NCBI RefSeq assembly: GCF_013315265.1
Contig: NZ_JABUFE010000001.1
Span: 278,501-342,500 of the forward strand
Origin: Parasulfitobacter algicola
Lineage (GTDB): Bacteria > Pseudomonadota > Alphaproteobacteria > Rhodobacterales > Rhodobacteraceae
Reading direction: 5' to 3'
DNA length: 64,000 bases
The notes under the pieces: model-generated
Told to the model about the DNA's origin: nothing
Seen by the model: the letters and a program-made list of their open reading frames with translations, nothing else
The model's database searches: none
Translations under genes and position numbers: made by a program
Shown: piece after piece, positions 40,913 to 50,109 of the stretch
Layout of the letters: each line of letters begins with the position of its first letter
Numbering within the stretch: the first letter of the stretch is position 1

Positions 40913-41793
40913 TCAACATCCCAGATTTTTGCCTGTGCCTTTAAAAAACTAAGTAATGCCTGCACTTTCATTGTCCGATGCAGGTCAACATGGGTCACCA
41001 GCCACATCGGAACCGACCATTCATCCAAGCTGTCAATCACTTCGGTCAGATCATTGCGTTTGATGAATTCCCATTTCGGAATAAAGCCGATGCCGGCACC
41101 GGCAATTATGGCATCTTCCATAGATCGGTTATCTGTGGTGCGAAAAGTGATATTATCCAATGGCACATTATTTTTAAGCCAGATGTTAAAAGGCGCGCGC
41201 GAAGTTGGGCTGTCATGGGCGACAAATTGGTGTTTGGGAAAATCATCCATACTTTTCGGCAAGCCATGACGGTCGATATACGCATCACTTGCAACAAGAA
41301 TGGCACGTGCCTTGACAAATTGTTGAACAACATTGTCGGGTTGATCGGGCGGATTACCTGCACGGATGGCCACATGGGCCTCGCCGTATTCCAGCCGAAA
41401 CAGCCGTTCCCCAGTTAAATAGCGAATGATGACGTCAGGATTTTCCGACTGAAATTGCGCTAGAACCGGGGACAACAATTTTGATGCCGATGCAAGTGAG
41501 GTGACAACCAACTCACCTGTTACATCCTGTCCGCGCCCTTTGATCCGGCCCGTCAGCTGTGTGAACTGATCATCCGTGGCTTGTGCCACTTGCAGCAAAT
41601 CCGCCCCCGCTTCGGTGGCGGTATATCCCCGTGCGTGCCGTTGGAATAATTTAACGCCTAATTTCCCTTCTAACGCATCGATATGCCGAATGACGGTTGC
41701 ATGGTGAACGCCCAAAACCTCGGCCGCACCACTGACTGTGCCAAGACGAGCAACCTGATAGGCAGTTCGGATTTCATCCCAGTTATCAACCAT
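40909..41793 (-). CDS. LysR-family transcriptional regulator
   Basis: A 294-residue regulator with an N-terminal winged helix (AYQVARLGTVSGAAEVLGVH, HATVIRHIDALEGKLGVKLF) and a C-terminal periplasmic-binding-like effector domain. It is co-oriented with and overlapping the DMT exporter, and divergent from the azoreductase gene across a 105-base gap, the usual LysR arrangement. Either the exporter or the azoreductase is the likely target. The effector is unknown. Confidence 0.9.
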   Translation of the reverse strand: MVDNWDEIRTAYQVARLGTVSGAAEVLGVHHATVIRHIDALEGKLGVKLFQRHARGYTATEAGADLLQVAQATDDQFTQLTGRIKGRGQDVTGELVVTSLASASKLLSPVLAQFQSENPDVIIRYLTGERLFRLEYGEAHVAIRAGNPPDQPDNVVQQFVKARAILVASDAYIDRHGLPKSMDDFPKHQFVAHDSPTSRAPFNIWLKNNVPLDNITFRTTDNRSMEDAIIAGAGIGFIPKWEFIKRNDLTEVIDSLDEWSVPMWLVTHVDLHRTMKVQALLSFLKAQAKIWDVE

Positions 41794-41898
41794 ACATCCC
41801 TCTGTGCGTGAAATAACACTTACTGTTTATATCGGCATATTGTGTTTAATTTTGCAATAGCCGATTGCTTCACGTGACACTCAAAAAAGGTATACATT

Positions 41899-42483
41899 AT
41901 GGAACATACAATTTTACGCATCGACGCTTCGGCGCGCACAGAAGGATCGGTTTCCCGCGATCTGACTGACACAGTTATCGATCATTTAAAGCCGGGTCGT
42001 GTGATCACGCGTGATCTGGCCAAAACGCCAGTTCCACAGATCGGCCAAGGCTGGGTTAGTGCCACTTTTACACCTGCTGAGGATCGTAACTCTGATCAAA
42101 AAGCTGTTTTGCAGCAATCTGATACACTTGTAGAAGAGCTAATGAACGCCGACGTGGTTGTCATAAGTTTTCCAATTTATAATTTTGGCGTTCCCGCTGC
42201 GCTCAAGGCTTGGATTGATCAAATTGCACGTGTTGGTTTGACATTTTCCTATTCCGCAAAAGGTCCGGTGGGATTGCTAAAAGACAAACGTGTGCTTTTG
42301 GTTGCTGCGTCCGGCGGTACAGAAGTCGGGTCAGATATTGATTTTGCCACAGGCTATATGCGCCACGTTATGCGTTTTATTGGGTTGACCGATGTCACTT
42401 TGATCAGCGCCGATCAACTAGCCATTGACGCAGAGACGACATTAAAAGCTGCAAAAAAGCAAATTGCAGAATTGGCTGCGTAG
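41899..42483 (+). CDS. azoR: FMN-dependent NADH:quinone/azo oxidoreductase
   Basis: A 194-residue flavodoxin-like enzyme of the AzoR family, which reduces quinones and azo compounds with NADH. The FMN site begins with LRIDASARTEGSVSRDL. The conserved FPIYNFGVPAALKAWIDQIA and the C-terminal AASGGTEVG and YMRHVMRFIG blocks are present. Length is normal. It is divergent from the LysR gene and ends in a hairpin at 42491-42517. Confidence 0.9.
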   Translation: MEHTILRIDASARTEGSVSRDLTDTVIDHLKPGRVITRDLAKTPVPQIGQGWVSATFTPAEDRNSDQKAVLQQSDTLVEELMNADVVVISFPIYNFGVPAALKAWIDQIARVGLTFSYSAKGPVGLLKDKRVLLVAASGGTEVGSDIDFATGYMRHVMRFIGLTDVTLISADQLAIDAETTLKAAKKQIAELAA

Positions 42484-42490
42484 ATTTCTG

Positions 42491-42525
42491 GGTGCGATCT
42501 GTTTTCATAATCGCACCTAGTCGAT
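42491..42525 (+). terminator. Terminator after the azoreductase gene
   Basis: GGTGCGAT (42491-42498) pairs perfectly with ATCGCACC (42510-42517) around an 11-base loop, followed by a modest T-rich tail. It lies between convergent azoR and the lactate dehydrogenase gene and may serve both. Confidence 0.65.
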
Positions 42526-42526
42526 T

Positions 42527-43702
42527 TTACTGCCAGTTTCCTTCGAAATCTTTGGGGATCAAAAGAATATCGCGATCCAGATCTTCGACATGCTTACGGC
42601 CACACAGCGCCATCGTTGTATCAAGTTCCTTATGGATGACCTCAAGCGCTGATGTGACGCCCTTTTGACCCATAGCGCCAAGACCATAGACAAAAGCGCG
42701 ACCGATATAGGTACCTTTGGCACCCATCGCCATTGCTTTTAAAACATCCTGGCCACTGCGAATACCGGAATCCAGATGAACTTCAATCTGATCCCCAACT
42801 GCGTCCACAATCGACGACAATGCCCGGATTGAACTTAGCGCACCGTCCAGTTGCCGTCCGCCGTGATTGGATACAACAATCGCATCTGCCCCAACATCAA
42901 GCGCCATTCTGGCGTCTTCGGCATCCAAGATACCTTTCAGGATCAACGGACCACCCCATTGTTCCTTTAGCTTTTTCACTTTGTCCCAATCCAAACGTGG
43001 ATCAAACTGTTCAGCCGTCCAGTCACTTAATGACGCTGCATTTTTTACACCTTTGGCATGGCCAACGATATTGCCGAAAAAGCGGCGTTTGGTCGACATC
43101 ATCTCAAGCCCCCACGACCATTTGGTCATCAGGTTTGCAATTGTGCTGGGCGTCAGCTTGGGCGGGGCGGACAGGCCATTTTTCAAATCCTTGTGCCGTT
43201 GCCCCAGGATTTGCAGATCCAGGGTCAGAACCATAGCCGAACATTTTGCATCTTTGGCCCGTTGGATCAGATTGCCGACAAATTCTTCGTCACGCATCAC
43301 ATAAAGCTGAAACCAGAACGGCTTGGTCGTATTGGCTGCGACATCCTCAATGGAACAAATCGACATTGTGGACAGGGTAAACGGGACACCGAATTTTTCA
43401 GCCGCCCGCGCCGCTTTGATTTCGCCATCCGCATGCTGCATTCCGGTTAATCCAACCGGGGCCAGCGCCACCGGCATCGATACATCTTGGCCAATCATCT
43501 TAGTTGCTGTTGAACGACCCTGCATATCCACAGCCACGCGCTGACGCAAACGGATCTGATCGAAATCACTGGTGTTTTCACGAAACGTCTGTTCGGTCCA
43601 GCTGCCGGTTTCGGCATAATCATAAAACATCCTTGGAACACGCCGCTGATAGATTTGCTTTAGGTCGTCAATGCAGGTGATCACGGGCATCGGATATCTC
43701 AT
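42527..43702 (-). CDS. lldD: FMN-dependent L-lactate dehydrogenase
   Basis: Oxidises L-lactate (or a related 2-hydroxy acid) to pyruvate, feeding electrons to the respiratory quinone pool. The 391-residue TIM-barrel length is normal. The active-site base is His280 in SNHGGRQLDGA, and FMN- and substrate-binding blocks include LALAPVGLTGMQHADGE-like VALAPVGLTGM and HLDSGIRSGQDVLKAMAMGA. A start at the ATG four codons inside (43690) is equally possible. Another alpha-hydroxy acid cannot be excluded as substrate. Confidence 0.88.
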   Translation of the reverse strand: MRYPMPVITCIDDLKQIYQRRVPRMFYDYAETGSWTEQTFRENTSDFDQIRLRQRVAVDMQGRSTATKMIGQDVSMPVALAPVGLTGMQHADGEIKAARAAEKFGVPFTLSTMSICSIEDVAANTTKPFWFQLYVMRDEEFVGNLIQRAKDAKCSAMVLTLDLQILGQRHKDLKNGLSAPPKLTPSTIANLMTKWSWGLEMMSTKRRFFGNIVGHAKGVKNAASLSDWTAEQFDPRLDWDKVKKLKEQWGGPLILKGILDAEDARMALDVGADAIVVSNHGGRQLDGALSSIRALSSIVDAVGDQIEVHLDSGIRSGQDVLKAMAMGAKGTYIGRAFVYGLGAMGQKGVTSALEVIHKELDTTMALCGRKHVEDLDRDILLIPKDFEGNWQ

Positions 43703-43766
43703 TTTGATTGTATTGGTAAAGGTTTGTTACCAATTCCGGTCGTTACGAGCAAGCGTATACTATCTA

Positions 43767-43795
43767 TTGCATATAGTACCATATCGCACTATATA
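43767..43795 (+). promoter_or_regulatory. Promoter inside the nitroreductase operator
   Basis: -35 TTGCAT (43767-43772), a 17-base spacer, then -10 TATATA (43790-43795). The spacer's second part, the -10 and the expected start site all lie within the 38-bp palindrome. This fits a promoter that a bound repressor would cover completely. Confidence 0.6.
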
Positions 43796-43811
43796 GTGCG
43801 ATATGGTACTA
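43774..43811. promoter_or_regulatory. 38-bp perfect palindrome, likely MarR operator
   Basis: The arms of 19 bases are exact reverse complements: TAGTACCATATCGCACTAT on the left (43774-43792) mirrors 43793-43811. It covers the -10 region and ends 15 bases before the start of the nitroreductase-like gene, whose operon encodes a MarR repressor. As RNA it could also form a very stable hairpin near the 5' end. Confidence 0.8.
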
Positions 43812-43825
43812 CTATGGAGGCAACA

Positions 43826-44935
43826 ATGGCACTAACCAGACGCAAAACACTTGGATTGATTGGCGGCGGCACAATCCTGGCAGCAACTGCAACGGCTGGA
43901 ACATTTCTGGCAACGCGCACACCACATAAGGCCTTGGCGCCTTGGGATATGGCGGGGACCTATGTAGATGCACGCATGAATGCATTGTCCTTCGCTTTGT
44001 TGGCACCTAATCCGCACAATCGCCAACCATGGCTGGCAGAGCTTCGCGGTCAAAACACCGTTCAGATCTATCGCGATAAAGCGCGCGATTTGCCTGTGAC
44101 AGATCCATATGGACGACAGCTGACAATTGGCATGGGCTGTTTTCTTGAACTTATGGATATGGCGGCGGCCCAGATGAATATCGCTGTTGAAACCGTTCTG
44201 TTTCCACAAGGCGAAGATGGTCCGGTCGCTGAATGCATATTCAAACCAAATGCCAGTCAGCCCGATCCGCTTTTCGCATACGTTATGGAACGTCGCAGTC
44301 ATAAAGAAGCGTTTGAAGACCGTAAAATCCCTAATACGGCAGTGCAGCCCCTGAAGCCATATGCGCATATCGCAACTGATCTGGCCGAGGTTGAAACCCT
44401 GAAACGCATCGCTCAAACCGCTTGGCTGGCCGAAGCCGCCACACCGGACGCCTGGCAGGAAAGCGTTGATCTTCTTCGTATTGGCAAGGCCGAAATCAAT
44501 GCACAACCCGACGGCATCGATATTGGCGGGCCGATGATGGATAGTCTGGCAGCTGTTGGGCTGTTCACGCGCGAAGCCGCGGCAGACGTCAATAATGCCG
44601 GATCACAGGGCGCAATTCAGGATACTGTTGATGCGATTACCTCAGCCCATGGGTTTGTTGTTCAAATCAGCGCCCAAAATACGCGCGAAGATCAAATTGC
44701 TGCCGGACGCGATTGGTTGCGTTTGAACCTGGCCACAACTGCGGCAGGTCTGAAATTGCGCCCGGTCAGTCAGGCATTGCAAGAATATGAAGCCGTATCA
44801 GACCCTTATACTGAAATACACAAACTTTATGCGCCCGGCGGCGAAACGGTTCAAATGCTTGGGCTTCTTGGGTATGGTACCGATGTGCCACGTACGCCGC
44901 GCTGGCCGTTGGAGACCAAGATGCTGAATGCCTGA
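43826..44935 (+). CDS. Tat-exported nitroreductase-like (Acg-type) flavoprotein
   Basis: A 369-residue protein with a twin-arginine signal (TRRKTLGLIGGGTILAATAT), so it is exported folded to the periplasm, probably with FMN. The body resembles the Acg/nitroreductase fold, with two half-domains including APNPHNRQPWLAEL and the late WLRLNLATTAAGLKLRPVSQ. I chose the ATG at 43826, with GGAGG 5 bases upstream, over the ATG at 43814. It is co-transcribed with a MarR regulator (8-base overlap) and controlled by the large palindrome upstream. The physiological substrate is unknown. Confidence 0.8.
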   Translation: MALTRRKTLGLIGGGTILAATATAGTFLATRTPHKALAPWDMAGTYVDARMNALSFALLAPNPHNRQPWLAELRGQNTVQIYRDKARDLPVTDPYGRQLTIGMGCFLELMDMAAAQMNIAVETVLFPQGEDGPVAECIFKPNASQPDPLFAYVMERRSHKEAFEDRKIPNTAVQPLKPYAHIATDLAEVETLKRIAQTAWLAEAATPDAWQESVDLLRIGKAEINAQPDGIDIGGPMMDSLAAVGLFTREAAADVNNAGSQGAIQDTVDAITSAHGFVVQISAQNTREDQIAAGRDWLRLNLATTAAGLKLRPVSQALQEYEAVSDPYTEIHKLYAPGGETVQMLGLLGYGTDVPRTPRWPLETKMLNA

Positions 44936-45383
44936 ACACGAATTTTCCAAATACTTCCAGCTTTTCAATGAAATCGGCATATTGGAACAACTCAGCCGCG
45001 CCATGCTTGAGGCGCGGTTACCAACAGGGCTCTTGGCATCGCATTTTTCGGTGATCAATCATCTGATCCGGGTGCAAGACGGACGAACCCCAGTTGAACT
45101 GGCCCGTGCGTTTCAAGTGGCGAAAACAACGATGACACACACTCTATCGGGTCTAGAAAAGCATGGGTTCATCGAAATGCGGGCTAATCCAGATGATAAA
45201 CGCAGTAAATGCGTTTGGCTGACGGATCAGGGCCGCGCATTCAGACAAAATGCGATACGTGGTCTTGAACCTGATTTTCACAACCTTCTGGACGCTTTGT
45301 CCCCCGAAGATATCGATGCCACTTTGCCAAATTTAACAAAATTACGCATGTTTATGGATAAGGCGCGCGACAAGCCAAGTTGA
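44928..45383 (+). CDS. MarR-family transcriptional regulator
   Basis: A 151-residue winged-helix repressor. The DNA-binding part is TPVELARAFQVAKTTMTHTL followed by the wing MRANPDDKRSKCVWLTDQG, with the conserved DxR. It overlaps the end of the nitroreductase-like gene by 8 bases, so both sit behind the 38-bp palindrome, which is its probable operator. The effector may be a phenolic or quinone-like compound, as for other MarR proteins; this is inference. Confidence 0.9.
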   Translation: MPEHEFSKYFQLFNEIGILEQLSRAMLEARLPTGLLASHFSVINHLIRVQDGRTPVELARAFQVAKTTMTHTLSGLEKHGFIEMRANPDDKRSKCVWLTDQGRAFRQNAIRGLEPDFHNLLDALSPEDIDATLPNLTKLRMFMDKARDKPS

Positions 45384-45384
45384 T

Positions 45385-46062
45385 TTAAATTTGCGCGGCC
45401 AGATCCAGAAAATCCTGTGCAACAATATCCCAATTGGCATCAGGTGTCAGATCAGTTGTTTGATCCGGTCCATGTTCTTTGGGTCGTGCAACAAACGCGG
45501 TCATTAATCCAGCCGCCCGCGCCGCATGAAGATCGTCATTATGGGCTGCAACCATCATCACTTGCGCCGGTTCAAGCCGCAAAGCAGCGCATGAGGCCAA
45601 ATAGACAGCAGGTTTGGGTTTGTAATCCTGCGCAATCTCTGCCCCCAGAATACAATCCCACGGCAATTTCGCATACCGTGCAAGACGGGTCATCAGCGCG
45701 ATTGATCCATTTGAACAAGGCGCAATAATTGCTTTGTCTTTGATCGCCATCAGGCCAGGCACAACGTCAGGCCATGGATCCAGTTTTTCCCAAGCTGTGT
45801 TCAGCGCAGGGCGGTCGTCAACCTGGATATCAAAGTGGCGCAGGACACGGTCCAGATTTTCCAGATGCAGATCATCCAAAGCCACATAGCCGCGTCCACC
45901 ATCACGGATGCGTTTCATCGCTGGTTGATATTCACCACGCCAAGCATCGGCAAACGCAAATCCATCACAGGTTGGAAGATGTTTTTCAACGAGACCCGCG
46001 ACAGAGCTGCGCCAATCAACACATGTGCCAAAGACGTCGAATATCAGGGCTTTCGGGATCAT
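45385..46062 (-). CDS. Haloacid dehalogenase, type II-like
   Basis: A 225-residue HAD-superfamily hydrolase of the L-2-haloacid dehalogenase group. The nucleophile is Asp9 in [10 protein letters not shown], followed by [20 protein letters not shown], the lysine in [12 protein letters not shown] and the late acidic residues in [12 protein letters not shown]. It could release halide from 2-haloacids or act as a general phosphatase; type II dehalogenase is the closest match. It overlaps trpA by 4 bases, which probably reflects compaction rather than function. Confidence 0.85.
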   Translation of the reverse strand: MIPKALIFDVFGTCVDWRSSVAGLVEKHLPTCDGFAFADAWRGEYQPAMKRIRDGGRGYVALDDLHLENLDRVLRHFDIQVDDRPALNTAWEKLDPWPDVVPGLMAIKDKAIIAPCSNGSIALMTRLARYAKLPWDCILGAEIAQDYKPKPAVYLASCAALRLEPAQVMMVAAHNDDLHAARAAGLMTAFVARPKEHGPDQTTDLTPDANWDIVAQDFLDLAAQI

Positions 46063-46856
46063 TCGCCCGCCTTATGGGCCCCATCTGCAAGGGATTTCAC
46101 GAATTGCAGAACCTCATCCACAGGTTTCCCTGCCTCGATCTGCGCGACAATTGCAGATCCTACCACCACACCATCAGCCACGCTTGCGATGGATTGTGCG
46201 GATGCTGGCGTTTTGACCCCGAACCCGACAATCACTGGCAAATCTGTCACGGCTTTGATACGAGCCACGTCAGGAGCAACATCATCGGCCTGTGCCTCGG
46301 CTGATCCGGTGATACCGGTGATCGAAACATAGTAAACAAAACCCGATGTATTCTGCATCACCTTCGGCAATCGCTTGTCATCTGTTGTTGGCGTAGCAAG
46401 ACGGATGAAGTTTAGCCCAGCGTTTTGGGCGGGTATGCACAGTTCATCATCCTCTTCAGGGGGCAGATCAACGATAATTAGCCCGTCGATCCCCGCCTCT
46501 TTCGCCTCTTGCAGAAAACGATCCACGCCGCGACTGTAAATCGGGTTATAATAGCCCATCATCACAACCGGCGTTGTTGTATCGTCTTTGCGCAACTCAC
46601 GAACGATTTGCAGTGTCTGGTCAAGGGTCATTCCACGCTCCAGCGCGCGCTGTCCAGCCAATTGAACAGTCGTACCATCGGCCATCGGATCCGTGAACGG
46701 CAATCCCAGTTCGATGATATCCACACCCGCAGCGGGCAGCCCTTTGACGATCTGAACAGACGTATCAAAATCCGGATCACCCGCCATTACATAGGCGACA
46801 AAGGCCTTTTGGCCGGCGGCTTTCAAATCAGCGAATTTAGCATCGATACGTGTCAT
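46059..46856 (-). CDS. trpA: Tryptophan synthase alpha subunit
   Basis: Cleaves indole-3-glycerol phosphate to indole, passed to the beta subunit. The 265-residue TIM barrel is of normal length. Catalytic Glu49 (IIELGLPF) and Asp60 (DPMADG) are present. The loop reads [13 protein letters not shown] where many enzymes have DGPVIQxAxxRAL. The phosphate-binding [11 protein letters not shown] is intact. trpB is not adjacent in this window. Confidence 0.95.
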   Translation of the reverse strand: MTRIDAKFADLKAAGQKAFVAYVMAGDPDFDTSVQIVKGLPAAGVDIIELGLPFTDPMADGTTVQLAGQRALERGMTLDQTLQIVRELRKDDTTTPVVMMGYYNPIYSRGVDRFLQEAKEAGIDGLIIVDLPPEEDDELCIPAQNAGLNFIRLATPTTDDKRLPKVMQNTSGFVYYVSITGITGSAEAQADDVAPDVARIKAVTDLPVIVGFGVKTPASAQSIASVADGVVVGSAIVAQIEAGKPVDEVLQFVKSLADGAHKAGE

Positions 46857-46977
46857 GAGGGACCTTATGCAATCGTTGTCGTGGTTCAGGATGTGTAAGG
46901 AAAATCCTGCCAGCCTTTAAAAGCGTTCCGCCGGACAATGTCCACTGGGAAGGTTTGAAAATCAGGATTTCTTACCG

Positions 46978-48006
46978 CTAATTCTGCAAAATCGTGGCCT
47001 CCCATGCATTCAGAAATTGATCCCGTTTGAAGCGATCCAAAAACACAAGCAAGCCTGGCCCCATTCGAATGGGCCGCAATTTGGCGCTATTGGCGGTTTC
47101 ATCTGTTGTACCATTCGGAAAGGGAAAATCAGCAGACCGCGGTGCCGACCAGGCCAACGTAAGAAGATGATCCATAAATAGCCCGGCCCCTTCAGTATTG
47201 GGTGCATTTACAGGCAAAAGGGCAGACCGCATCATCAGAGTCGTGAAATCTTCGGGCTGAATGATGTGTATTTTGTCGGCAATATCTGCGCGGGCGGTGG
47301 CATAACTGCCCAGTACGTTATAGGCCACAGCGATATCACCAGCGCTGACATCATCAATCATTTCTGACGAACAGCAATAAAGCTGCGTGCCGACCTGTCC
47401 AAACACTTCGGACAGGCGCCAAAATACTTCGGACGTGCGCGCATCTTGAGTGGCAAACAGATAGCCCAAACCACTTTCACGAATATCATACGTTCCGACG
47501 CGGTTACGAAAACGATCAGGGTTTTCGCGCAATATGGTAATCAGGGCCTGGCGTGTTTTGGGCAAATCAAGTCCTTGGAATGCGTCCAGCGACAGAACGA
47601 TTGCGGCGTGTTCCTGGGTAAATGCAAAAACGCTGTCACGCCACTTGCCCCAACCGGGCACGCGGTCACTTGCAGCTGAAAAATGCGGGGCGGCATAACC
47701 ATCATTTGCCAACTTTATCTGCAGGTCCATCGCCGATGAAATTACAACGTCAAATGCTTCATTTTCCTGGGTAATCGCAGTCATAATTTCGGTACTGGTA
47801 ACGCCGATATAATGCACTTCGATCATAGGGTTTTGGACTTGGAACGACTTTATGATCGGGGCAAAAAGATCAATATCAGCGGTTGAAATGATCCTTAAGG
47901 CACCTGCTTTCTTATCCACTTCAAAAACAGTTTCCTCTTGGATCTGAAATGCGGGTAAGGGCGACGCCAACGCCAGAATTATCGCGGCAAGAATGCTTCG
48001 ACACAT
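46978..48006 (-). CDS. Periplasmic binding protein without permease, in the TctDE operon
   Basis: A 342-residue extracellular solute-binding protein of the type 2 periplasmic fold with a Sec signal peptide (MCRSILAAIILALASPLPAF). It reads like iron or polyamine ABC binding proteins (ADIDLFAPIIKSFQVQNPMI, DVVISSAMDLQIKLANDGYA, DISAGDIAVAYNVLG-like stretch). No ABC permease or ATPase is near. It overlaps the 3' end of the sensor kinase gene by 28 bases, so it is probably a ligand-presenting partner of the sensor rather than a transporter part; that is inference. Confidence 0.82.
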   Translation of the reverse strand: MCRSILAAIILALASPLPAFQIQEETVFEVDKKAGALRIISTADIDLFAPIIKSFQVQNPMIEVHYIGVTSTEIMTAITQENEAFDVVISSAMDLQIKLANDGYAAPHFSAASDRVPGWGKWRDSVFAFTQEHAAIVLSLDAFQGLDLPKTRQALITILRENPDRFRNRVGTYDIRESGLGYLFATQDARTSEVFWRLSEVFGQVGTQLYCCSSEMIDDVSAGDIAVAYNVLGSYATARADIADKIHIIQPEDFTTLMMRSALLPVNAPNTEGAGLFMDHLLTLAWSAPRSADFPFPNGTTDETANSAKLRPIRMGPGLLVFLDRFKRDQFLNAWEATILQN

Positions 48007-49343
48007 GCGCCTGTTCCTTCTTGTCGATTGTATAATCTTAACCCGCCGCCATGCGCGATAAAGACGTCATTTGCGATTGTCAGCCCCAGACCCGATCCGA
48101 TCTTATCGGTTGACGATTGTCCCCGCACAAAGCGTCCCAATAATGTGCGTGGATCATCCTGACAAAATCCCGGTCCCTGATCCAGAATACGTATTATGAT
48201 CTTATCGCTTTCAGATATGATCTGTACGGAAATCTCTGTTTCGGGTGGGCTGTATTTAATGGCGTTATCCACGATATTTGTAATCGCATTCTGGATTAAG
48301 ATCGGGTCGATGTGTGCAAAATGCACATCCATTGGCGCCAGCTTTAAATCAATATCACGCAAGCTCGCGATGGGTTGAAGACGCTGGACAGCATCGACGA
48401 TACATTCGCCCAAATTCACCTCTTTGCGGTCAAGGACGTCGGTACGAAGATTGACCATCGCCTGATCAATCAACTGACCTGCCGCACGTGAACTTTCATC
48501 AATGGCCCGGATCATGTCCTTTAGTGTGGTACGGTTGTTGTCCTGTCTGACACGGCGCAGGAAAACTTCGGCCTGCGTACGAACTGTTGCCAAAGGGGTC
48601 CGAACCCGGTGGGCCGCTTCGGTTATAAAATCCTCAGATCGCGACAATGACCGATCAAGCCGCCCTGTAAAACTGTTTAACGCATGAACAAGCGGGACCA
48701 TTTCGTCGGGAACCGCCGTATTAAACGGTTCCAGATCGTTTGGACCCCTGCCAGACACCGATGTGGCCAGATCCTGCAGCGGGCGAAACACACGATTGAC
48801 TGCAATGATTGCCAAAATAGAGGAGATTATAAAGAACCCAACACCAATACCCAGCGCCTGTTTGAACAAGGCATTCAGTTGATCTGTCAGACCTTCTTGT
48901 GTCTGCGCGATCGTCACAATCACGGTTTCAATCCGCTGATTGACCGCGATCACCTTTAACGCGGACACTGTACGAATATCTGCGTCAAGATAACTGCGAG
49001 TTGCAAAAGCATTTGTCGCCGCTTGAATATCCGGACGCGGCAAATCGCTATAGCCCGTCAGTAATTCATCATCATTATCAATGCGGTAAAATACACGGTC
49101 GTTTGAAACGCTGCCCAGCATGGAAAACGCAGAATAGGGAATATCGACGACAATTTCATCGTTACGTACAGATATGTTTTCCAGAATAGACGTCGCTGAC
49201 GCCAGCAGGATATTATCTTGTGAATTCTGCGCGATTTGCCGTGAAAAAGATAAAAACAACAAAATCAATACCGCCGCTAGAATAGCGGCACTGCCGATCA
49301 GCTGCGTGGCCAACCTGCGGCGCAGAGATGCAGGCGATGTCAT
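47979..49343 (-). CDS. tctE: Sensor histidine kinase, TctE type
   Basis: A 454-residue two-component sensor. Membrane helices at about 16-34 and 163-183 flank a periplasmic sensing region (about 40-160, TctE N-terminal type). Then come HAMP-like, HisKA with phospho-acceptor His245 (ITEAAHRVRTPLATV) and HATPase with NIVDNAIKYSP and DQGPGFCQDD. It overlaps the response regulator by 4 bases. Divergent position to tctCBA indicates sensing of tricarboxylates. Confidence 0.9.
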   Translation of the reverse strand: MTSPASLRRRLATQLIGSAAILAAVLILLFLSFSRQIAQNSQDNILLASATSILENISVRNDEIVVDIPYSAFSMLGSVSNDRVFYRIDNDDELLTGYSDLPRPDIQAATNAFATRSYLDADIRTVSALKVIAVNQRIETVIVTIAQTQEGLTDQLNALFKQALGIGVGFFIISSILAIIAVNRVFRPLQDLATSVSGRGPNDLEPFNTAVPDEMVPLVHALNSFTGRLDRSLSRSEDFITEAAHRVRTPLATVRTQAEVFLRRVRQDNNRTTLKDMIRAIDESSRAAGQLIDQAMVNLRTDVLDRKEVNLGECIVDAVQRLQPIASLRDIDLKLAPMDVHFAHIDPILIQNAITNIVDNAIKYSPPETEISVQIISESDKIIIRILDQGPGFCQDDPRTLLGRFVRGQSSTDKIGSGLGLTIANDVFIAHGGGLRLYNRQEGTGACVEAFLPR

Positions 49344-50005
49344 TCGACACTTAGCCGATAGCCCATACCGCGGATCGTCGTGATCACCACGTTTGAGCCG
49401 GACAAATGCTTGCGCAAACGACCGATATAGACCTCAATCGCATTTTCCGAGACATCTTCGTCATAGGAAAACAGCCGATCAACCAGTTTGGATTTTGAAA
49501 AAATAATATTCGGATGATCTGCCAGAATTTCAAACAGGCGCAGTTCTTTATTACGCAGTGCAGTATCAACACCATTCAGCGAAACTGTTCCAGCAAGACG
49601 GTTAAATTCGATCGTTCCGATTTTTTGGGTATTGCTGGCCGCGCCGTTCCTGCGCCGTAATACAGCGCGGCATCGCGCCTCAAGCTCGGAAAAATCGAAG
49701 GGTTTTGAAATATAGTCATCCGCACCTAGATCCAGAATACCGACACGGTCCGATACCTGTGACCGGGCTGTCACTGCAATAACGGGCGTGTCTTTCTGCG
49801 ATTTGCGCAGAAAACTCAGAAAGGATCGCCCATCACCGTCCGGCAGCATTATATCAAGTAAAACAAGATCATACTGTGCAGACAGTATAAATTCCTCGGC
49901 GCTATTCAGGGTGGCAGCGTGGTCAATGACATGGCCGTCAAGTTCCATCCGATCCTGGATGGCTTGGGCCAGTTTTTCATTATCTTCGACCAGCAAAAAA
50001 CGCAT
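49340..50005 (-). CDS. tctD: Response regulator, TctD type
   Basis: A 221-residue OmpR/PhoB-family regulator. The receiver domain has phospho-acceptor Asp51 (LVLLDIMLPDGDG). The winged helix C-terminal domain ends with ENAIEVYIGRLRKHL and TIRGMGYRLSVE. I chose the ATG at 50005 (MRFLLVEDNEKLAQAI) over the frame start nine codons earlier. It sits about 100 bases from the divergent tctC and most likely activates the transporter operon. Confidence 0.92.
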   Translation of the reverse strand: MRFLLVEDNEKLAQAIQDRMELDGHVIDHAATLNSAEEFILSAQYDLVLLDIMLPDGDGRSFLSFLRKSQKDTPVIAVTARSQVSDRVGILDLGADDYISKPFDFSELEARCRAVLRRRNGAASNTQKIGTIEFNRLAGTVSLNGVDTALRNKELRLFEILADHPNIIFSKSKLVDRLFSYDEDVSENAIEVYIGRLRKHLSGSNVVITTIRGMGYRLSVE

Positions 50006-50109
50006 TGTTCGTCCTTGATTTTGGATCTTCATGACAGGTTTGTGTCAGGAAAGCATGTTTGCATAAGGCATGGGCGGCAACGTTCGCCTTTGTCAACCGG
50101 GAGGAAAAA

